Source of the DNA: Granulicella tundricola MP5ACTX9
GTDB lineage: Bacteria; Acidobacteriota; Terriglobia; Terriglobales; Acidobacteriaceae
DNA length: 64,000 bases
Assembly: GCF_000178975.2 (NCBI RefSeq)
Contig: NC_015064.1
Coordinates: 2,914,001 to 2,978,000 of the forward strand
Direction of reading: 5' to 3'
In this document: positions 26,719 through 34,628 of the stretch, piece after piece
Layout: each line of letters opens with the position of its first letter
How positions within the stretch are numbered: the stretch's first letter is position 1
The notes under the pieces: generated by a model
Told to the model about the DNA's origin: nothing
Databases searched by the model: none
The model's input: only the letters and a program-made list of their open reading frames with translations
Made by a program: the position numbers and the translations under genes

Positions 26719-28755
26719 CTACCGCACCTGAAACTCCGGACTCCCCAGCAGCAAAGCCGTCAGAAGATTCAGCGTCTCGGTAGGGTTTGAGGCAGGCTGC
26801 GCCGCCATCTGCGAATGAATAAACTCATCCGTCTTCACTGAAACCTCCCCACCGATCAACGTCCCTTCCAGCACCCGCAGAGCCACATCCGGCCCCATCG
26901 GATCACTCGCCGCCACCGGCAGCGCCCGAACCTTCCCCTTCACCGCCGGAGCTTGCGCCACCGCCCCAGCCCCCCGATCCGCCATCAACCCAAACGCCAG
27001 CACCCGCGAAGAATCGAACTTCTGCCCGCCAAATTTCCCATGCGTCAACTGATCCGAGAAGTTCAACCGAGCCACCAGCGCACCCGTATTCATCCAGTGA
27101 TCCGCCGTCATGATGTACCCCGTAGGCGGAAGCGCCTGGTACGGTGCCTCCCCCAACTCCCGCAGCTTCCCCACCACCGCCCCCGGGTTAGAAGGATCGG
27201 TCGCCATAGCCCGGAACGAGGAGGCCAGGAACTCCTCAGGCGTCTTCACCTTGTTCCTGAAGTACCGATGCGAGTTGAACTCCGGCGACGTCACCAGCGT
27301 CGTCAGAACCACCTTGATATCGCCGTCAGAATCCAGATAGCTCTTCGTCATCCGGTCGACCAGCGCCGCCGGAGGCTCATCCGCCACAAATCGCTGCGCC
27401 AGCAGAAAGCTGATGAAGTGCGCCGTCTGCGGTGCCGCCGCCAGCAGCGTCAGCGCCGCCACACCCTGCTTCATCCCGTCAGGGTTGTTCCCCCCAAGCG
27501 CCTTACCCTCCACCCGCCCCTGCTCGTCGATCGTATGCCCGAACCACTCCTTCGTCCCCGGCTCATGCCTCTTAGGATCGAACTGGAACCCACCCCCCAT
27601 GTTCGGCCGGTCCACACCCCATCCCGTCAGGATCGCCGAAAGATGCGTCACATCCGCTTGGCTGTACCCCCCACCCACCCCCAGCGTATGCAACTCCATC
27701 ACCTCACGCCCGTAGTTCTCGTTCAGCCCCTTGTTGCCCGGCTTCGAGTTTGGCTTCTTCGGGTCCACCCCATTCGCCAGCGAGTTCGGCCCGATCGAAA
27801 GCCAGTTGTCCAGGTAAACCATCATCGCCGGCGACTCGGCCGTGGCCAGCAGCAGATCCCGGAACTTCCCCAGCGCATTCGGACGGATCACATCCCGCTC
27901 AAAGCTGGTCGTGTACCACTGGTCTGAATCCTTGTTGAAGAAAACATTGAAGTGATTGAACCAGAACTCCGTCATCACCTCCTGCACCTGCCGCTCGCTC
28001 AAAACCTCCCGAAGCACATGCGCCTGCGCCAGCTCGTCATAAGCTCGATACTGCGCCCCCACCCCACCCTGAATCGCATTCACCGCCTCCCTCTCCCGAG
28101 GGTTGAAGTCGGCCATCAACGTGTTCTTCTGATCCCCGCTCACGTTATTCGCAAACGCAATCCGATCCTCCACCGGCATCGCATTCAGAGCAGCCATCCG
28201 CTGTCCCTTCGGCATGGAGAACAGAACTCCCGCCACCCGGGACGCCGTAGCCTGGTCCGCCTTCTTCGCCGCAGCCTTCTCCGCGTCGGTCAACTCTGCG
28301 TGAGGATGCTGCTTATCCTCCCGCTCAGCGAGCAGCTTCGCCACCTCAACCTCATACACCCCCGCAATCAAGGGGTCCAGCGGATAAGGCCGCCTCCCAT
28401 CCGCCACCAGCTGAATCGCCCCCCTGTCCGGAAACACATCCTGCAACTGGTCCGACCTCATCCTCAAAGTCGGATAGTCCCCCAGTCGCTTCTCAAGTGG
28501 TCCGTCTGGAATCGACCCCGGATTCAACTGCTGGTCGAACCACTTTCCGTCCATCACCGCCTCAACATCCCCCGGCCGGGGCCCGTATGTGAATCGATTT
28601 AGGATCTGCACCGCACGTTCGCGCGTGGTCAACGGTGCATTCAGAGCGATTTTCGAAGGGGGCAACTTCAACTTCGCCACACCGTCCGCGCCTCGTTGCC
28701 CGCCGCAGAGTGGAGCCACCGAAATCAGCAAAATAGCCGTGCCTAAATTCTTCAT
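26719..28755 (-). CDS. DUF1800-family secreted protein
   Basis: A 678-residue protein with a short signal sequence (about 1-20). Family landmarks: 'LNRFTYGPRPGDVEAV' near residue 50, 'LREVLSERQVQEVMTEFWFNHFNVF', 'PAMMVYLDNWLS', 'NENYGREVMELHTLGVGGGYSQADVTHLSAILTGW' and 'SPEFNSHRYFRNKVKTPEEFLASSFRA'. The biochemical role of DUF1800 is unknown. In most genomes it is followed by a DUF1501 gene; here the downstream side is intergenic DNA, so this copy is an orphan. There is a possible Lys/Ala-rich insertion near residues 150-175 ('AEKAAAKKADQATASRVAG'). Confidence 0.9.
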   Translation of the reverse strand: MKNLGTAILLISVAPLCGGQRGADGVAKLKLPPSKIALNAPLTTRERAVQILNRFTYGPRPGDVEAVMDGKWFDQQLNPGSIPDGPLEKRLGDYPTLRMRSDQLQDVFPDRGAIQLVADGRRPYPLDPLIAGVYEVEVAKLLAEREDKQHPHAELTDAEKAAAKKADQATASRVAGVLFSMPKGQRMAALNAMPVEDRIAFANNVSGDQKNTLMADFNPREREAVNAIQGGVGAQYRAYDELAQAHVLREVLSERQVQEVMTEFWFNHFNVFFNKDSDQWYTTSFERDVIRPNALGKFRDLLLATAESPAMMVYLDNWLSIGPNSLANGVDPKKPNSKPGNKGLNENYGREVMELHTLGVGGGYSQADVTHLSAILTGWGVDRPNMGGGFQFDPKRHEPGTKEWFGHTIDEQGRVEGKALGGNNPDGMKQGVAALTLLAAAPQTAHFISFLLAQRFVADEPPAALVDRMTKSYLDSDGDIKVVLTTLVTSPEFNSHRYFRNKVKTPEEFLASSFRAMATDPSNPGAVVGKLRELGEAPYQALPPTGYIMTADHWMNTGALVARLNFSDQLTHGKFGGQKFDSSRVLAFGLMADRGAGAVAQAPAVKGKVRALPVAASDPMGPDVALRVLEGTLIGGEVSVKTDEFIHSQMAAQPASNPTETLNLLTALLLGSPEFQVR

Positions 28756-28924
28756 GGCGTGCCTCTAACAATATGGAACCATTCACCAGGCCGTAAGTTG
28801 TGCTCATTGAGCGGATGAGGTGGTACTTTCGCTTCAAACATCATCAACGCTGCAGACCCTTATCCCGTTTCGCAATCCTTGGCGGCAAGCCAACCGAAAA
28901 TTAAGGAAGTTGAACAAGTCGAGT

Positions 28925-29269
28925 TCAATCCGATTGCGAATCCAGTTGAAAAACTCTATCCATTGATTGCCACCTGGAGTATGGATCATCGTCAGCGGAC
29001 ACATTCTGGAACCGCCCCATCATCGCCTCCCATTCCTGAACCTTTGGGTTCCCAGCATCCATCCTGGCCTTACGCTCAAAGGTGAAATCATCGGAGACGT
29101 CCATAATCATGAAAAGCCGGTCGCCCAGTTTATAGATCTCCATATCCTGCACCCCTGCATCACGCAAACTCTGCTGGACCTCTGGCCACACATGCTGGTG
29201 ATACCTGACGTACTGTTCCTGCAGAAGAGGATCAGGGCGAAGATCGAGGGCAAGGCAAAATCGCTTCAT
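28925..29269 (-). CDS. rhaM: L-rhamnose mutarotase family protein
   Basis: A 114-residue protein of the RhaM/YiiL-type dimeric ferredoxin-like fold, which interconverts the alpha and beta anomers of L-rhamnose. Landmarks: 'MKRFCLALDLRPDPLLQEQYVRYHQHVWPEV' (His after Tyr), 'LRDAGVQDMEIYKLGDRLFMIMDV', and a C-terminal 'PYSRWQSMDRVFQLD' with Trp/Met-rich end. AAGGAA lies six bases before the ATG, within a palindrome TTCCTTAAGGAA (29275-29286) that could be an operator. No other rhamnose or fucose genes are adjacent, so the substrate could also be a related deoxysugar. Confidence 0.85.
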   Translation of the reverse strand: MKRFCLALDLRPDPLLQEQYVRYHQHVWPEVQQSLRDAGVQDMEIYKLGDRLFMIMDVSDDFTFERKARMDAGNPKVQEWEAMMGRFQNVSADDDPYSRWQSMDRVFQLDSQSD

Positions 29270-29710
29270 GAACGTTCCTTAAGGAAAGGGATGCGTCGAA
29301 ACTACAATGATTGGAGTGAATTTGCCAAGTATCAGACGGTTTCGCACGATTTGCAAAATCGCCTTGGCTGCCGTCGCCGGCATGCATCCGATAGAGCAGT
29401 TCATTCCGTTTCAGAAGGACTGCGTCGTTGCCCATGATCTCTTCGATGCCGCCATCATCTTTGTCTCTTGAGTTTCTGTCCTGGGCTGAATCGCAAAACA
29501 TCATTCGACCCCCATTTAGGGTCTGTCGCGAGCGAAGTAAATTCACTACCAAGACTTGAACATCCGGACGAATAAGTAGCACGATGCTGAGGTGGATGGT
29601 AATGCCATAGTCACTGTAACGAAGTGTAGTCTGCACGGGGGTTCAAGCAGTACGCGACAGAGAAGCCCGTCACGGCTTGATTTTACGGGCCGATCAAGCT
29701 ATATTGGTTT
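29270..29710. other. Gene-less stretch upstream of tRNA-fMet
   Basis: About 440 bases. Open frames here have no natural protein composition. It should contain the rhaM promoter (minus strand) and the tRNA promoter (plus strand); I see no motif I would defend. Confidence 0.5.
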
Positions 29711-29787
<77 letters not shown>

Positions 29788-29863
29788 ATCAAATCAATGG
29801 TTTAGAGAGAATCAAAAAATCCGATTCACTCCCATTTACTCCCAATAAGAAAATTGGCACTTT

Positions 29864-31009
29864 TTAGGCACTCGCCCGCAAGGGCTTGAGTACCATCGTG
29901 ACGACCTTCCCATTGGCTTCCCTCTTCGACTCCGGCATCGCCTGTCCATACACGTTCATCGTGGTCTGGATGGAGGCGTGACGCATGAGCTCCTGCTGCA
30001 CCTTCATCGGCGCACCGGTCTCGTCTAGCCATGACCGGTACGTGTGACGGAAGGTGTGCCAGCCGATCGGCCCCAATCCCAACTTGATGCCCGCAGGCTT
30101 GAGATACCGTTTCTGGATCTCAGTTGAGTAGTAGGGCTTGCTTGACAACGGATTCGGGAACATCCATCCCTCCTCCGTCTCCGGACACTGCTCGCTCCAG
30201 GCGAGCAGGACCTCTAGCAAGGACTCGTGAATCGGCACATGATCGTGGGAATACTCGGTCTTCACATCGTCTACTCTTCCGTTCACGATGCTCCGTTGAA
30301 CGAGGAGCTGACGACGCTCGGTGTCGAGGTCGCCCCACTGCAAGCCGGTGATCTCGCTTACGCGAAGTCCCAGGCATTGCGCCACCACTACCATCGTCCG
30401 AAACGGTTCTGGTAAACCGGCCAGTACCGCATCGAAGGTGTCGTTGGTGAGAATCATTGGCCGCTTGCGCCGCTTCGTCGAATCTTTGACACGCACCATC
30501 TCGATTGGGTTGCGACGTTCGTTGAACAGTTCCCAGCGGGCAGCGCACTCGAAGATGACGTGCATCACGCTTCGGATATGCGCCTTCGTTTTGGGAGACT
30601 TGTCCATCTCTTTGAACCAACCTTCAACTGCCATCGGCCTGACTGCCTCGATGAGGTATTCACCCCAGCGTGGCTTAATGTGCAGATTGATGTTCGACAG
30701 ATACGACTTCCGAGTTGAATAGCGTTCCGGCAACTCTTCAGCGATGTACCTGTCACAGAGACCGCCAAACGTCACGGTTCCCAGATGGTGCATGGGCTTT
30801 TCAGCGTTGAGTTTTAGGAGAATCGCTTCGACGGCTTTTCGTGCCTGAGCTTCGGTCTTGTACTTATCGGTGGTGCCGACGAAGAGAGCTTTCCGTGTTC
30901 TCCCTCCAGTGGCCGCATCCTCGTAATACCGAAACTCCCAGACGTCTGCACTCTTCTCCCGCTTCTTGAGAGTTAAACTTCCGAATTGGTAATATGCTCG
31001 TGATTTCAA
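29864..31009 (-). CDS. Tyrosine recombinase / phage-type integrase
   Basis: A 381-residue integrase with an N-terminal arm-binding part, a SAM-like core-binding domain (about 85-180) and the catalytic domain. Catalytic residues: Arg in 'CLGLRVSEITGLQWGDL', 'WHTFRHTYRSWL' (His-x-x-Arg), His in 'LMRHASIQTT', and nucleophile Tyr in 'NVYGQAMPE'. It reads towards the tRNA-fMet gene, ending 76 bases from its 3' end, the usual layout for an island integrated in a tRNA. The gene is intact. Confidence 0.93.
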   Translation of the reverse strand: MKSRAYYQFGSLTLKKREKSADVWEFRYYEDAATGGRTRKALFVGTTDKYKTEAQARKAVEAILLKLNAEKPMHHLGTVTFGGLCDRYIAEELPERYSTRKSYLSNINLHIKPRWGEYLIEAVRPMAVEGWFKEMDKSPKTKAHIRSVMHVIFECAARWELFNERRNPIEMVRVKDSTKRRKRPMILTNDTFDAVLAGLPEPFRTMVVVAQCLGLRVSEITGLQWGDLDTERRQLLVQRSIVNGRVDDVKTEYSHDHVPIHESLLEVLLAWSEQCPETEEGWMFPNPLSSKPYYSTEIQKRYLKPAGIKLGLGPIGWHTFRHTYRSWLDETGAPMKVQQELMRHASIQTTMNVYGQAMPESKREANGKVVTMVLKPLRASA

Positions 31010-31113
31010 GGTATTCCTCCCTGACTCACGGCACTAATGGCTCCCTTAAGGGTAGTCGATTGGGTGCCGAATCGCCAGCAAAATCGGGCTTTTTGGAGCC
31101 TCTGGAAAACTGG

Positions 31114-31356
31114 TCAGCCAACCATCTTGTGCTCTTTGTTCTCGATCCATTCGTCGATAGCCGAAGCTCGAAACCGCCACAGTTTGCCTACCTGAACCCC
31201 GACAATCTGGCCGCGTAGGACCATGCGTTGTAGCGTTCTGGGATGGACTCCGAGCATCGCAGCAGCCTTATTGCTATCAAGCAGCGGTTCGATGCCGGAC
31301 CTCCCTGGAATGGGCAAGCTCCGTTCAGATGTGGGCGGCTTTTTCTGGTCATACAT
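31114..31356 (-). CDS. Excisionase-like helix-turn-helix protein
   Basis: An 80-residue MerR/HTH_17-type DNA-binding protein: 'LLDSNKAAAMLGVHPRTLQRMVLRGQIVGVQVGKLWRFRASAIDEWI'. The start at 31356 is set by GGAGGT five bases upstream; the longer open frame to 31560 has no protein-like sequence. It lies just upstream of the integrase on the same strand, the normal place for a recombination directionality factor. Confidence 0.82.
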   Translation of the reverse strand: MYDQKKPPTSERSLPIPGRSGIEPLLDSNKAAAMLGVHPRTLQRMVLRGQIVGVQVGKLWRFRASAIDEWIENKEHKMVG

Positions 31357-31594
31357 AGCTGACCTCCAGTTGTTGCTTTGAAGGTGCGGCCCATGTGTCC
31401 GATCTGTCCAATGAGTTGTGGGAATCACCTTATGCGTGGCGCACATAAGAACGGACAAACGCGGCAATGACTCAAGTTTGACAACAGGTTTCAAGCCTGT
31501 GGATAATTTGATATCGGCGGGACTAAATGCCTGCACGAGCCGCGCCGACGCTAGACCCATATGTTGCTACAGAGCTTAATGGGGAGGCCGGGCC

Positions 31595-32557
31595 ATGCAG
31601 AGACCAACGCTGGAACTTCGTCATTTCAACGCGATCGTTACGCTGGCAGAAGAGTTGAGCTACACCAAAGCGGCTCGACGGCTCGGAATGAGCCAGTCAG
31701 GCTTGAGTCGGTCAATCCAGGACGCGGAGCGTCGCCTCAATCGCAAAATCTTTGATCGAAACCGTTCTCGGGTCGAGTTGACCGACGCGGGTCGCGCCTG
31801 TGTCGCTGAAGCGCGTCTCTCCATCGAACACGAGGAGCGCGCGATTCAGTTTACAAAGGCCGTCGCCCACGGGGTAGATTCCACTCTTGTCGTAGGGCGG
31901 TCGCAGTACACCGATCCAGTCTTGAGCGAGGTGTTGCTATCCCTGCACCTGCCACTGCACCCCAATCTCGATGTTCAGTTGCACAGCGAGTTCGCGCCCG
32001 AGTTGGAGCATGGCGTCCTTTGCTCACGCCTCGACCTCGCGCTGATTACCCACCCCGACGCAAACCCCAGATTGACGACAGTACAGCTTACGGAGGCACC
32101 GCTGCATATCGTCCTGTCGGAAGATCATCCGATTGCCAAGAAGCATAAGGTAAAACTCAAGGACTTGGGTGGAAGCCGCTGGACAGTGTTTGACCGCCGA
32201 ATTCATCCGTCCCTGTATGACACCCTTATCGGCCTCGCGAGATTCGAGGGTATCGAATACAGAGCCCTTAATCATGTGATGAGTGCGGATGAAGCGGCCC
32301 ACCTGCTCCTCAAGAGCGGCGGCATTGCTTTTCTTACCAGGGCTGGCGCACATCGGATAGCGAGGCAAGGCCTAGTCGCCAAGCCACTAGACGAGGAAGC
32401 CCTGAAATTGGACGTTCACCTCGCGGCGCGGGCCGACAACGCCTCGAAACTGGTCAGCGAGTTTGTTCGAACCTTTGTGAAGAAACTAAAAACAGTCCTG
32501 TTGCCGCCCCAACTCACATTGCTGATTGAACCGGGCGATGGTCATCTCGGACGATAG
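31595..32557 (+). CDS. LysR-family transcription regulator
   Basis: A 320-residue protein with an N-terminal winged helix (about 5-63; 'TLAEELSYTKAARRLGMSQSGLSRSIQDAERRLNRKIFDRN') and a periplasmic-binding-like effector domain (about 95-300). GGGGAGG lies before the ATG. No divergently transcribed target enzyme gene is next to it; the flanking genes are the excisionase-like gene and an XRE-type gene, so the regulated genes cannot be named. Confidence 0.9.
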   Translation: MQRPTLELRHFNAIVTLAEELSYTKAARRLGMSQSGLSRSIQDAERRLNRKIFDRNRSRVELTDAGRACVAEARLSIEHEERAIQFTKAVAHGVDSTLVVGRSQYTDPVLSEVLLSLHLPLHPNLDVQLHSEFAPELEHGVLCSRLDLALITHPDANPRLTTVQLTEAPLHIVLSEDHPIAKKHKVKLKDLGGSRWTVFDRRIHPSLYDTLIGLARFEGIEYRALNHVMSADEAAHLLLKSGGIAFLTRAGAHRIARQGLVAKPLDEEALKLDVHLAARADNASKLVSEFVRTFVKKLKTVLLPPQLTLLIEPGDGHLGR

Positions 32558-32589
32558 CGGACTGGAACCCCAAGTCCGCCTGTGTTTCA

Positions 32590-32910
32590 TCAGAGCTTGT
32601 CCGGGGCAAAGTGACTAAGGGGCTTGCCGTAGATGTTCGATATGGCCCATAATTCCGCGATGTCTATTGCTCGCTCGCCGGATTCGCATTTATTCATGAA
32701 CGAATGGGCCATGCCGAGCCGTAGGGATACCTCGCGTTGAGTCAGACCGCTCTCGGCCCGTGCCGCAATCAGTTTCGATAGAACACTTTCGTAATACTCA
32801 CGCAGGTCTTCGTTGCGTCCCTTTCGGGATCTGCGAGCATCCGGTTTGGCTCTTGCTGCCACACCCTGAAGTGTGGGTAACAGTTGACGAAAACCCCTAA
32901 TAAGGGACAC
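32590..32910 (-). CDS. XRE-type helix-turn-helix regulator
   Basis: A 106-residue protein with a basic N-terminus and a Cro/CI-type HTH at about residues 45-100: 'LIAARAESGLTQREVSLRLGMAHSFMNKCESGERAIDIAELWAISNIYGKPLSHF'. It is divergent from the small gene at 32944, 33 bases away, so it may control that promoter. Typical island or prophage regulator. Confidence 0.85.
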   Translation of the reverse strand: MSLIRGFRQLLPTLQGVAARAKPDARRSRKGRNEDLREYYESVLSKLIAARAESGLTQREVSLRLGMAHSFMNKCESGERAIDIAELWAISNIYGKPLSHFAPDKL

Positions 32911-32943
32911 GCTTAAGGCGGCATTACGAGGAGTTTCGGCACA

Positions 32944-33156
32944 ATGGAAAACCCAAGATTGGCGTTTCCCGAGGTCGTCGGCAAGTCCGTGGCAGAGCTA
33001 TCCGTCTACGACGACGCGACCTGTGGACGTGAAGTGCTTGTGCGGTTTACTGACGGAACACAACTTTCGGTCTGCGTGGGCGTCAAGCAGTCCATTGACG
33101 CTCGGTATTGCCGCGAGGACACTCCGGATCAACCCATATTCAAACGCGAGGATTGA
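32944..33156 (+). CDS. Small hypothetical protein
   Basis: A 70-residue protein with natural composition, beginning MENPRLAFPEVVGKSV. A GAGGAG-like ribosome site precedes the ATG. Short beta-strand pattern 'VLVRFTDGTQLSVCVGV'. No family recognised. Divergent from the XRE gene; convergent with the SSB-like gene, which ends seven bases away. Confidence 0.6.
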   Translation: MENPRLAFPEVVGKSVAELSVYDDATCGREVLVRFTDGTQLSVCVGVKQSIDARYCREDTPDQPIFKRED

Positions 33157-33162
33157 AGCGGA

Positions 33163-33459
33163 TCATGCGACCGGCTGAACCGGTCGCACGAAAGTGGCGG
33201 TGAGAAGTGGGATGGTGGCGATGTTATCGGGCTGCGACTGAGCTTGAACGACCAACTTGATACGGGTTCCTACTTGAAGAGGCTTGGCGAACTGGCCCTG
33301 CTTGCCCCAGGCAACGACGTTGTAATAGAAGGCTTGCAGGTTTCGGTCGGAGATGATCGAAACGCCGAAGGCGGTGTACTCACGTCCGTTTTTGGAGATG
33401 CGGCTGACAGCTGAGTTGCTGACGGTTCCGAAGAAGGTGATGGTCTGTTGAGTCTGCAT
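33163..33459 (-). CDS. Single-stranded DNA-binding protein (SSB)-like OB-fold
   Basis: A 98-residue protein with the SSB OB-fold pattern: 'FFGTVSNSAVSRISKNGREYTAFGVSIISDR', 'YYNVVAWGKQGQFAKPLQVGTRIKLVVQA'. It is much shorter than chromosomal SSB and has no acidic C-terminal protein-interaction tail. AAGGAG lies ahead of the ATG. Its place near the integrase fits a mobile-element SSB. Confidence 0.78.
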   Translation of the reverse strand: MQTQQTITFFGTVSNSAVSRISKNGREYTAFGVSIISDRNLQAFYYNVVAWGKQGQFAKPLQVGTRIKLVVQAQSQPDNIATIPLLTATFVRPVQPVA

Positions 33460-33970
33460 GGTCTTTCTCCTTTTGCCCGGTCACTCGGGACACACATCCC
33501 GAAGGGGCGCAAAGGTGCGCTGCTCCCAAGTCGCGGCGTAGCCGCGTTGCCAAGAGAAGAAGTTTTAGGAGCGGGGACCCGGAGCCTGCGAGGGGGGAAG
33601 AGTCCGAAACCCGGAGGGCGCGGAACGCGAGTTCTGAACGCAGAGCCGAAGGGCGCAGCTCCTGCACCGAAGCGGTGGCCGAGTTAACGTGCAAACAGGA
33701 GATCGTGCATATGGAACACCGCACACAGGATCGTCATTCTCAGATGCTGTCTGCCGAACGGCAGTTGGAAGAAACGGTGAGGCCTCTCCGAGGAAAGACC
33801 CCACCGGCGTTCACTTGTCCATGCGTTCGAGTATCGGCCCGAGCAAGTATGCAACGAAGAAGCCGCCACTCCAGACGATCGCCGACCCCCCACAGGATAG
33901 CGCGGCTCAGCTTGCTCACCTCGCCACAAGTGGTCGGATCATCTGCTTCGCAGACCTCGCCCTGCTGCAA
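33460..33970. other. Gene-less stretch with a possible gene remnant
   Basis: About 510 bases. No complete gene. On the minus strand about 33818-33905 a frame without a start codon reads 'SCGGSAIVWSGGFFVAYLL' then 'GPILERMDK' and stop, which looks like a membrane-protein tail, so this may be decayed DNA. GC-rich inverted words near 33500-33640 are not assignable. Confidence 0.35.
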
Positions 33971-34158
33971 TTAGCCGAAGCCCGAACCCGTAGAGAGCTG
34001 TGTGCCGTGGATGCCGTTTCGACCGTAAATGCCGGTGTCATAGCTAACTTCGCCCTGCGAGTTACGGGCGTAGCGTAGCTGAAGACCGGACCGTGGTCCG
34101 TAACGAAGGCCTTGCTTGACCATGCAAGCGCACAGGCGAAGACCAAGAGACGTTTCAT
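33971..34158 (-). pseudogene. Small secreted protein, probably frameshifted
   Basis: AAGGAG and an ATG at 34158 start a signal-peptide-like MKRLLVFACALAW. In that frame the following sequence is unnatural. In the next frame, from about 34118, it reads 'VKQGLRYGPRSGLQLRYARN' and then 'SQGEVSYDTGIYGRNGIHG' to a TAA at 33971, with typical secreted-protein composition. A one-base indel near 34118 would join them. Family unknown. Confidence is limited because the second half is short. Confidence 0.45.
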
Positions 34159-34232
34159 ATTTGCTCCTTTGTTCAAACCAAATGAGGCGAAGGCACACGT
34201 CGGGTGTGCCCGTCATCAGGATGAGGAGCGGA

Positions 34233-34589
34233 TCAGATTCGGAGATTTGTGATTCTAACGATCAAAAGCCCAGGTGGAGGGTGCTCCTCCGGGGCCTTCA
34301 ACAAGCTCAGTGAAGGCGGTTCGATTGATCGTGTAAATGTTGTTACGAAGTCTCCAAACGTGAAATTGATGACGATGGGGGGATTAGTCGTCTTCAACTG
34401 CGGATGAGCGTCGGTTGCAATCTTCTTGTTGCAGCAACCCATCTTCGCCATGTCGCCACAGTTGCCGTGCATCTCCCGGCAGCAGGCACTTTCCTGCGGA
34501 GTCATCGCCTCGCCCGTCACTCAGGCCAGTATTGGCGCTGCGATGACGATGAGCAGGAACAAAGCGACGAAAGTGGCGAAGCGAGGCAT
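34233..34589 (-). pseudogene. Cys-rich secreted metal-related protein split by an in-frame TGA
   Basis: ATG at 34589 opens a clean signal peptide (MPRFATFVALFLLIVIAAP, then ILA). The next codon is TGA (34523-34521), and the same frame continues from GTG 34520 with 'MTPQESACCREMHGNCGDMA' and 'KMGCCNKK', a CC/CxxxxxC/CC pattern seen in small secreted proteins next to copper genes. The frame ends at 34233. Total is 118 codons including the TGA. It lies directly downstream of the copper-type P-ATPase on the same strand. Either a nonsense mutation killed it or the TGA is read through; I favour a dead gene. Confidence 0.65.
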
Positions 34590-34628
34590 TTTCGCCTAAT
34601 CATAAGACTCTGACGAACACCAAAGGTT

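Noticed and set aside
29232-29636. 134-codon minus-strand frame overlapping the rhaM start
   Set aside because: No protein-like pattern, and it overlaps the ribosome site and start of a clear gene.
34521-34523. Selenocysteine codon in the Cys-rich secreted gene
   Set aside because: The TGA falls at the signal-peptide junction, not in a redox motif, and no SECIS-like hairpin follows; a nonsense mutation is simpler.
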